Shown in pieces: positions 51,601 to 62,760 of a stretch of 64,000 nucleotides of DNA; positions within the stretch are counted from its first letter, which is position 1, and each line of letters begins with the position of its first letter. The notes under the pieces are model-generated. The model ran no database searches. It saw only the letters and a list, made by a program, of their open reading frames with translations, and was not told where the DNA came from. The translations under genes and the position numbers were made by a program. Source of the stretch: Phallusia mammillata (taxonomy: Eukaryota; Chordata; Ascidiacea; Phlebobranchia; Ascidiidae); assembly GCA_003260075.1 (NCBI GenBank), contig QLIY01000721.1, forward strand, positions 1-64,000. The letters are read 5' to 3'.

Positions 51601-54600
51601 CCATGATGTAATGTTGATCTTTTTGCATTTTTGTTACTTGTGTGTTGAAACGTCTCATGTGTTCCATAGAACCAGATGACCAAGGATTCGAAACGGACAC
51701 CTGATACACTTGAAGATCTCAAGTTCGTTCTTGGAGTAATCGCGAATACTAAAACCATTTCACTCGATGTTGAGATGAGAATCACTGACATCACAGAAAG
51801 GTATGTGTCACAATTTATTGCTTGATTTTGAGGTTTTTGAATGATTTCGCCCTTTTATCGTCAGATGTCAATACAAGCTTGTTGGAGTTCAGTGATTCGA
51901 TCAGATCTTTTTTGACACTGACAGTAAAAGCATGTCATAGTTTTATTCATTTTATGCAGCAAGTTTTGGATAGAAAATTAGTCTTTTGTCCAATACTGAC
52001 TCAAACAGTGTAAAAGTGTAAATAATAGGGCACTTCGGTCTTAAATTAAGACCAGCAAGATGAAATTAATTGCTAGAAACGCCAAAGGATCGTGTAAAGC
52101 CTGCTTCCCTGAGTAAAAAAGGGCTAAGCTAAAACTTGAAATTTGTATTGACCCAAAGTAACCCCTGGTGCGTTTGTAACGTAACAGATACCGAACAATA
52201 GCTATGTACAAGATCGAATGCACGACTGAGGAGACCGAGCTGGTGTCGACCATCAAACAGACATGGGATGATCTGTTCCTTAATGCGAAGGTAAAAAATA
52301 AACTGTTTTACTAAACCGCATTTCTAAATGACCGAAACTAATGAAGCAATTGTGATAATTGTCGTAAAATAATGCTACCTTATTATTACGTCATACCAAA
52401 GACGTTAACATTGTCTTAACGTCATACACAAAAGTCGCTACGGTCATATACTTATGTGACGTAATAAGTGGCTTTTTTATGGCCATGACTGTTTTATAAA
52501 CACTAAAAAATATAACTTGAGTTTCAACTTTGGTTGTATATATTACTCGACTGAGCCAAACTATAAGCAGGGTGATGTGCCCGCGGTGGGATTTGAACCA
52601 CTAACCATTGTATCTCTGGGTTTCGATTTCAGATGATCGACGTCGGGTTAACCGGAGTCAAGATTAAATTCACTGAGATCACACAAGAACAAATCACGAC
52701 CTTCAAGTCAGAGCTGGAGGAATTTGCTGACAAGTTCAAGGGAGGTGGACCAGGTGCGGTTGGATCCGATCTTGATCAGGGACTCAAGATTCTCGCCGAT
52801 TTCCGCAAAGATCTCAGCAAATTTGAAGCTGAAAGGTTCGCGATAACTTTGTGCTAAAACAGAAAGAAATAAGTTGCAGTTTCCAAATGGCATTAGGGTT
52901 TTTTATTCTTCATGAAAAAGGCTGTGTAGGTTGTAAAGAAAAACCTACAATAATTAAAAGCAAAGTTTTTTAGGGTCCACCGTCAATCTTTTAAATCAGT
53001 TTTTTTTGCTGTTTCGACTTAAGCAAAAAATGCCTCAACGCTGAAATGATGAATTCTAGTGAAACTTTGTTTCTCTGGACATAGCTTTGAAAAAGAGGCA
53101 ATTTACTTACCTTAGAATCCCTCACTTGTATCGATCAGGCATTTAGTGACAAACAATCTCAGATGTAAGACAAACAAGCAATTAAAGAAATAGAAATCTG
53201 TTGGATTTATAGGATCTATTTTTTTTAGTGTTATTTTTTTTAGTGTTACCGAAATTTAACACTGAGGTTTTCAGACAAGAGCTCACCAACGCTGAGAAAT
53301 TGTTCGACCTTCCCATCACGGGGGGGGGGACGGCAATTTACTTACCTTAGAATCCCTCATATAAATAGATCAGATATTCAGTAAGAAACAATCTCATATG
53401 TAGGACAAACAAGCAATTAAAAAAGAAAACTGTTGGATTTAGGATCGAATTTTTTGGTGTTATTGTATACCAAAATTTAACACTGAGCTTTCCAGACAAG
53501 AGCTCACCAACGCTGAGAAATTGTTCGACCTTCCCATCACAGCTTACCCCAACCTTCTGCGTGTTCAGAATGAGATGAAAGGTTTGGAACAAATCTACGC
53601 TCTTTATGACGAACAGAAAACTGCGAGAGAAGAGTGGGCTCAGACGTTGTGGGGGGGGGGGGTCTACTGCGTGTTCAGAACGAGATGAAAGGTTTGGAAC
53701 AAATCTACGCTCTGTATGACGAACAGAAAACTGCGAGAGAAGAGTGGGCTCAGACGTTGTGGGCAAATCTTAACGTTAACCAGGTACAATGTGAAAGGTT
53801 GTAACTGTTATATGTGTGTTTGTGTGTGTGTGTGTGTAAGTGAGTAAGTGTGTGCGTTTGTGTGTGCATGTGTGTATGTTTTTATGTGTTTGTATGTGTG
53901 TTTGTGTGTGTTTGTGTTGATATACATATATGTATGTGTTTGTGTGTATATTTCTGTGTTTTGGGTGAGTGTGTGTTCGTTTGTATGTGTTTTCTTCTGT
54001 GTGTAAACCAACCACTGCATAAAAAGTGGTTGCGTTTATCTGTTTCTGTTTGTTTGATATTGTTGTGATACAATATATGTTATTCTCTTTGTATGTTTTT
54101 TGGACGAAGTTCATGTGTGTATTGCCTTTAAGTTTATCTTTATCTTTAAGTCTAACTTGTCTCCACACTGAATGAAAGAATGCCAGTTTGAACCTTTGTT
54201 GTCTGACCAATTTTTTTTTTACTACAACTCATGTTCTTTGCAGCTGATCGAGGGAATTGAGGGATTCGTGAAGAAGCTGAAGAAGATGCCGAAACAAGTG
54301 AAAGCTCTTTCTCCTGCGCAACATCTTGATGCAAAGATGAGAGAGTTTAAAGAGGCGATTCCTCTATTCCTGGATCTCAAGAACGAAGCTCTAAGAGAAA
54401 GGTAATATTATTTTACTTATTAATAAAACTGATGAAAAAGTATTAACGGGTTATACTTTGCCTAGCAGGAACAGCTTATTTATGTAATATTACAGGCGAA
54501 TTTGTTCGGTATGGCGCCTTCAACAGGTCTGGCGAACTGTGATTTATTTATGCGTGTGCCGTGATCGCTGGTCTGCATAGAAGCTTGAGGGCTGATCCCA

Positions 54601-57600
54601 GTTATGAATTTGTGTTTATCATAACTTGCATTGTACCAGATCTAACCAACATATCTGTAAAATTTTAGCTGATATAATAATGATCAATAATAACGCAGAC
54701 ATTGGAAGGAATTGATGACGAAGACTGGAAAAGATTTTGACATGAATCCTGACACGTTTACTGGGGGGGGGGATGTTTATCATAACTTGTATTGTACCAG
54801 TTCTAACCAACATATCTGTAAAATTTTAGCTGTTATAATAATGATCAATAATAACGCAGACATTGGAAGGAATTAATGACGAAGACTGGAAAAGATTTTG
54901 ACATGAATCCTGACACGTTTACTCTTGAAAATCTTTTTTCGATGCAACTTCACAACTTTTCCGACACAATCGCTGAAATCGTCACCGCAGCTGTGAAAGA
55001 GTTAAACATCGAGAAAGGACTGAAAGAGGTTCGTGGTTTAAACCAAAAATAATTACAACTACGGTTTTACACCACAAAACCACTATATTCAATAATTCAA
55101 GCAGGCGTAACTTAAGATTACGAGAACGTTTTACAAGCCGTATGTAAAACAGCAGTATTCTGTCACAAAAAAGTTGTGTGTTTTTGGCAACTTGAAAAGA
55201 ATCCCAAAAGTTAAGTTGATGTCAGCGTCAAAACTTTTTAAAACTTTTTATTCCCATTCTTCAGGTCGTTGAAACTTGGGAAGCAATGAAATTCACAGTT
55301 ATAAAATACGTGAAGGGAACCCAAGACCGCGGATTTATCCTGGGTAAGTAGATTTACCTGATTTCATTCACTTGCCAGCAGGTGTGTTTGCGTGGACTTG
55401 TTTTTGCGCCTTGTTACAATGTAAATAGTGATGGTCCCAGTCGAACCAGAACCCGAGTACTCGGTACCGAGCCTCGCTGTTTTTGATGATTGGTGCTCGG
55501 CCGAGCAGTTGCACAAACTGATCCGAGCTTTAAATTTGCATATTCATGCCCTGCTAACATACGAAACTAGTAAGCCAAAAGGTATCTAAGAAAAAAATGT
55601 CTGTTTTTAAATGCGTTACATAGTGGAAAATCACGTATTTCTGGGACCTGTGCAGCTTAATATACAGTTGGTGACGTAAGAGATGCTATGTAACATACCT
55701 ATCCCTACTGTGTAATAATACGAGACCACTTAGTACTAACAGATAGTTTTAATCAGGCTCGGTTGACGAGGTCATGCAGATTTTGGACGACAACGCGATG
55801 AACCTTCAAAGCATGTCAGCTTCCCGATTCGTTGGACCTTTCCTCGCTTCTGTGCAAAACTGGGAGAAAGGACTTTCCCTGATTGGCGAGGTTTGTTGAC
55901 CGTTTTAATTCGTTTCTGTTCATGTTCATAAAAATGATCTTTTATGGCAAAACCTTAGCTGTAGAGTTTTTGAACTTAATATTCCGACCCTTGTTTGTTT
56001 TTAGGTGTGTGATATTTGGATGGTCGTCCAGAGAAAGTGGATGTATCTTGAATCAATCTTTATCGGCGGAGACATCAGGTATTGTAACATAGAAATAACT
56101 TTTACAAACAGTTTCACTGAACAAAGTTTCTACTTCAATGCAATTTCAAACATTAGCCTATTATTCTAGCCCGTTGAAGATTTTGGTTAATTGCAGGAAT
56201 TAGCTTGGTAAATTGAAGTTTCTATTAGAAAGGATGGTCTGAATGTACCAAAATATGCTTCGAGTAGGAATGGACAATTCGAAATAGTTTACTATTCTAG
56301 AATAGTTAAAATAATTTCAAAATAGTGATTTTTCTGGTTTTAAACCGAATTCTATAAAGTCTTAACTTAACCTAAATAAAATAAACATAAATTTACAAAA
56401 ACTTTTTTCATGCAGATCCCAACTTCCGGAGGAAGCAAAGAAGTTCGACAACATTGACAAACTTTTCAAGAAGATTATGCAGGAAACTGCTAAGAACCCG
56501 AAGATTAAGGAAGCTTGTCATGCTCAAAACAGGTTGCAAGATCTTCAGGGGCTGAGTGACGGATTGGAACGTTGCCAGAAATCTCTAAATGATTACCTCG
56601 ACTCGAAACGTAACGCATTCCCAAGGTGTGTATTTGTGCCGGACATATTTTCAGTTTTATTTGGTTTCTTTTTTGCAATAAATGAAACTGATTTTTAAAC
56701 TTTGTTGTACTATTGAGAATTTTTATAAAGAGTAACAATAATCAATGACCAGGCTATAAAACTTCACTACTCTTTTCTTTCTGTAAAGACGCCAACTTTT
56801 GCTTTCAATAAACAAACAAATACAAAAACTAACTTGGATTAACTTACTATATGCCCTCGCTGAGTACTTTTACGTCACCCATAACTAACCTATAGTTATT
56901 GTAACCTTTTTTTAAAAAACCTATTTTTTTCTTAAAATGATTTTGTGCTTTTTATCTGAAAAAAAGTTTGAATTTTAACGTCTTCTGTGACACTGACGTC
57001 ATGCGCCTATGACGTACTTCCGATTAGTTGCCATTATGTCTTAACCATCTTTTCGTTGTGACACAAACCATTCAACATTTTAGATTCTTCTTTATCTCGG
57101 ACGACGAGCTCCTCAGTATCTTGGGAAGCAGCGATCCCACTTGTGTCCAGGAGCACATCATCAAGATGTACGACAACATCTCTAAACTCCGCTTCCAGGA
57201 AGGAGTCAGCGGTGAGATGGTCGTCACCGGGATGACGTCAGCAGAAGGAGAGGTAATTCCCCGTTTGACAGTAGCGTATACGACAGAATGAACCAGCAAA
57301 CCTTTATGTACCACACTTAAATGTATCAAGTTTTTTTAAAGAATATGCATTAGTGCAACAGAACTGAACAGACGTGTTAAGTACTGCAACTTGGCTATTT
57401 TTTGTAATTACGAATGGCAATAATCGTCATCGATTCTTAAAGTACGGGTTGGGTGCGGCCCATTCCTCATTATTCATGTATTTCTTAAAATTACCTGACA
57501 TAATTTGAATAAACGTATAAACATAAACTCAGAAATCATAGTATGCCATGCCTAGTGAAGGCGTTATGTCAGACCCGGGAAGACTCCTGTCTTGGGTTGG

Positions 57601-60600
57601 GATTCCACCGCAGGCTAGATTTTTCTAGCCTACTCCTTACCATGTGGTGGTGAATGCTTGGTGATCCGCTGATTCGGAATGACGCCTTCAATGGGCCTGG
57701 CGTATTGTGATTTATAAATGAGTGTGACGTGATCGCTGGTCTGCATCGACTTCAGGGCAGATCTTAGCTATTTATCCATGTCTAAAACACAAACTTATGT
57801 ATGTTTTCATCCTACCTTGTTTCCGATGCTGAACTATGTTTTATGTTTAGCTGATGGAGTTTTTCAAGAACGTCCCTGCAGAGGGAAGAGTTGAGGACTG
57901 GATGACGTCTGTGCTGCAAGAAATGAGGAGCACAAACCGTCTCATCACCAAAGAGGCTGTCTTCAACTACTGCAAAGACATGTTAGCTAATTTTTAACAT
58001 GACAGAATTGCTTGTGTGATTGTCTGATGTTTACCACCTTAGTAGTTTTATTTATTTATTTAAAGAGCAGTTGCAATATTTCATGCGGACCTGCGCGTAC
58101 AGAACTAGGTCACTGAGATTATTAATGTAGAATAATAATGCACTAGAAGATCCACGTAAGGCACTGCTGCAAATATATTTTGTGTGCTTGCCCCAGTACC
58201 TATATGTGGTTGATGTGATATCCAATTGCGATTTTTATCGACTTTTGCTTCACAGAAATCGAGTGGATTGGATGTTGCCGTACCAGGGGATGGTTGTTTT
58301 GGCTGGAAACCAAATCTGGTGGACGTGGGAGGTAGAAGATGTATTTAACAAGGTAAAAATTGTTTGCTAAATATATATCAGTAATGTTGTTTATGGTGGT
58401 CCGTGATGACTTTTTGGCCGTCTGCAGGAAGTTCACTATATTTGGTGATAAACTGGAAATAGTTACTTGCAACTGATCAATTGTTTGTACCATCAAGTTG
58501 TATTATTTGTTTTATGTCACTTCTCAAAATTCTGTCTAGAAGAAATATATTTCAAACCAGATTACCTGTATATATGCTTACTTTAATCTTCTTCAAAAAT
58601 GACATGCTTCACGATATCTGTTATTTCAGCTGGTGGTCAATAGCTTGAAAACGATTTGAGAACCACTGGCTTCGTATTTAACATATTTTCTCGCAGGTGC
58701 GTAAAGGCGACAAGCTGGGAATGAAGAACTACGCCACTCAGATGCATGGACAGATCGACAACCTCGTCACAAAGATCCAAAGTCCGTTGACCAAGAATGA
58801 ACGAAAGAAGTTTAACACAGGTGGGAATGTTGTGTTGAAGAACGTAACTCTTCTTAAAATTGTGTCAATATTTTGCTATGTCATGTTTTTGCTTCGCACT
58901 TCGAAGAAAACTTAGTTGAGCCCTTGAAATTAAATTTTAAACCATTAAATTTTAACTTGTGGCTGGAGGAGCAATGTCAAATAAATCGGTCTCTCGTGTG
59001 TAATCAACTTTAATTTATTAAAATCGTTTTTGCGCAACGCGTCAGCAAAATCATAATAGATTTAGACTCCTGGCAAAGGTTTATTTTTGTTTGGAATAAA
59101 TAGTTTGGAAAAAACCCTCAAACCTCAATTCGGTGAAAGCGACTTCATTTAGTTTTCATTACTTTACGTCTTTATGAAGTCAACCGATGTTTATGTCAAG
59201 CCATAAAACCTACCGGCTTAAATGCACCAAGAAATAATGACATAGATCTCACAAATGAAGCCGACCTGTATAGGACGTCGAAACGTTGGTATAAAATTAC
59301 AATTGCCAGACGAGTTCGATAAGGTCGATACACTGCCTCGCAGCAACAGCTTACATATAGATCTTACAAAAATTGCAATTTTTTTCAGTGTTGATTATTG
59401 ACGTACATGCACGTGACATCATCGGGGGGGGGGGCATAAAATTACAATTGCCAGACGAGTTCTATAAGGTCGATACACTGCCTGGCAGCAACAGTTTACA
59501 TATAGATCTCACAAAAATTTTTTTCAGTGTTGATTATTGACGTACATGCACGTGACATCATCGACACATTTGTCCGGGATTCGATTCTGGATGCGAAGGA
59601 ATTCGAATGGGAATCCCAGCTCCGGTTCTATTGGAGCAAGGAACCGGATCAACTACTCGTTCAGCAGTGTACCGGAGCGTTCGGATACGGGTAAGTCTAG
59701 TTTTGAAATACATTTTTGTAATATTTGTATATCTTAATCAGGGTCGTCAAATTTTCGGCCCGCGAACCACATGCGGCCTTTTGAGTGTTGAACTTTTACC
59801 TAATAAGTTTACATTTTTAATAGTTTAAATTCTTATAAAAGTTTCTTTTTTTCTCATTTCAGCACAATAAGCACAACATTTTTTAAATGATTAACTGTGG
59901 TTAACTGGAACATACAGCTTTGCAAATGGTAGTTTCTTACAACCTGGAGTTACTTTTAAGCTTCCAGTTTTAATCTTGACATATCGAGCAATTGGAATAA
60001 CTGCCGTCCACTAAATTACACTGATCATTTCGCAGGGGGGGGGGGATAAAAGTTTAATTTTTTCTCATTTCAGCACAATAAGCACAAAACATTTTAAATG
60101 ATAACTGTGGTAGTTTCTTATAACCAGGAGTTGCTATTAAACTTGACATATCGTGCAATTGGAATAACTGCCGTCCACTAAATTACACTGATCATTTCGC
60201 AGATACGAGTACATGGGTTTGAATGGACGACTTGTGATCACTCCTCTAACCGACAGAATCTACCTCACATTGACCCAGGCGCTCTCCATGTATTTGGGTG
60301 GTGCTCCTGCAGGTCCAGCTGGTACTGGGAAAACCGGTTAGTAAATTCACCAATGTCTTGTAGCCCAACAAAACTTGTTAAAGACACTGATGCAGAGTCT
60401 AGATTCAATAATATAGCTTACTACTGGTGAATAGGAAAATATGTGGAATATTATTTTATGATTGAAATTTTCGATCCGATCTGGTTTTATTGTTGTGAAA
60501 AGAAATGTAAGGTTTACGAAACACGTGAATTAATCATAAACGCTTTGTGTTAAATATTTCTTGCAGAGACTGTTAAGGATTTGGCGAAAGCTCTGGGTCT

Positions 60601-62701
60601 CTTGTGTGTTGTCACAAACTGTGGAGAGGGAATGGATTTCAAGGTAAGACGGTGAATGTAATAAATAGTATAATAACATATAAAGGAAGACAGGCTTATT
60701 GCAGCGGGTGTAATAGCAACACACGATCCTGAAAATTATAAATTCATGAGATTTTTATCATTTATAGATTTAAATTATGTTTTGAAACTGACTGTCAGGG
60801 GGGGGGGCGCTCCTGCTGGTCCAGCTGGTACTGGAAAAACCGGTTAGTACTGAAAAACTTAAACAATATGTTTATTGCCAAACAAGGGTTGATTTCAATG
60901 TTAAGGACACTACAGAGCTTCACAATCCAAATTTTATGCTACTGATTAGGGCAATGTATTGAACATTAAGTAGTGATGAGCAAAAGTTTAAAGTATTATA
61001 TTTAAGACATGATAATCGATTTTCCTCTTGTACTACTGTTTAATTGCCCAGAGTATAGTTATATAATGTAAGGTTTACAAAACATTAATTTTTTACAGAG
61101 ACCGTTAAGGATTTGGCGAAGGCTCTTGGCCTCTTGTGTGTTGTCACTAACTGTGGAGAGGGAATGGATTTCAAGGTAAGATGGTAAATTTAACGGAGTA
61201 TAATATAATGGCCGGTGTAATATAGGGGGGGGGGCCTTATACTTTACTTCAAGACTGATTTAAATGGCTGTAAAACTTAGACTTTGCAGTCAGATTTTAA
61301 ATATTAAACTTTTTGTGTGTGAGGAAAACAAACCCTTTATGATAGATGTAAAGGAGTACACGTTGATTAACGTAACCAATTCCATTCAGGCTGTAGGCAA
61401 GATCTTCTCTGGTTTAGCGCAGTGCGGTGCCTGGGGTTGCTTTGATGAATTCAATCGAATCGACGCATCTGTACTTTCCGTTGTATCTTCACAGGTAAAC
61501 AATCTAAACAAACCACTTTATATGTTTAGCCCTATATATATTAAAATTTCTGTGTGAGTGATGTTTTTTGTTACCACAACTTATGAGCATTTAATAGTCT
61601 TCATCCGCCTAGCATGAGCTGTATGATTTTATTTCACAGTTTCAAACCTCGGTTAATCCGGACCCGTTTGAACCAAAGCTTTTGTCCAGATTAGGTGAAG
61701 ATCCGGATTAGCTGATGTCGATAAGTTCAAGCCTTAACACATTACAAATCATTTGTACATCGCATTTTGTCGTAATTGGGCGAAGATCCAGATTAACCGA
61801 ATCGGATTTAACTGAGGCTTACTGTAGGAATGAAATAACTGATTTCGAAGCACATCATAAAAATACACGTTGCGCAATAAACCAAAAATGAATAAATAAC
61901 TAAGAATGGAAAATATTAAAATATTAAAAAAATCAGTCGTTAGATATCGTAGAATATATATATATATTTCGCCTCATCGCATCTTTAGTTCCTTACACAA
62001 GTTGACTTAATGACCATGCATGTTAAAGGGTCCGATACTGTTCAATTCAAACACTCTAATATTAAAAGAATCATCTTCTTCTCCCCTATCAGGTACAAAC
62101 AATTCGCAACGCTCTCATGCATCATCTGAAGCGATTCCAGTTTGAAGGCACTGAGATTGCACTCGATGACCGGATGGGAATCTTTATCACAATGAATCCA
62201 GGTTATGCTGGACGTACTGAGCTGCCTGAGAGTGTTAAAGCCTTGTTCAGGTGAACCAATCGTTGTGTGTATTCCTGTTAATGAACTTTTAGCAGTTCGC
62301 GTATTATCTGCCCTTATGGTGAGGGATGTTCCAGAAGTACGAACAACATATTGCGAATTGGTAAACGAATAAACGGATTCAAGCTTTAGTTTAGGATAGG
62401 ACTAAATTTACAACTCGATTGACTTTGTATCGTAATTTAAGTTTCTTTACGTATGTGCAAGCGCAGGGGGGGGGGTGCATGTTAAAGGGTCTGATACTGT
62501 TCAATTCAAACACTCTAATATTAAAAGAATCATCTACTTTTTCCCTATCAGGTACAAACAATTCGCAACGCTCTCATGCACCATCTGAAGCGATTCCAGT
62601 TTGAAGGAACAGAGATTGCACTCGATGACCGGATGGGAATCTTTATTACAATGAACCCAGGTTATGCTGGACGTACTGAGCTGCCTGAGAGTGTTAAAGC
62701 C

Positions 62702-62760
<59 letters not shown>

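Larger units (their letters stand above)
51670..59690 (+). other. DNAH10: Dynein exons 27-41: linker (DHC_N2)
   Basis: Exons are 51670-51800, 52188-52290, 52633-52835, 53496-53783 (composite, contains a G12 join and a repeated stretch), 54244-54401, 54860-55028, 55265-55343, 55757-55890, 56005-56078, 56416-56625, 57084-57252, 57851-57981, 58256-58352, 58697-58820 and 59528-59690. Linker hallmarks are [48 protein letters not shown] and the FYW...CTGAFGYG run-in to AAA1. Partial allelic copies lie at 53275-53319, 54699-54762 and 59389-59423. Confidence 0.8.

Noticed and set aside
53776..54210. Thr/His-rich and Cys/Val-rich open frames on both strands
   Set aside because: They are produced by a TG microsatellite inside a dynein intron.
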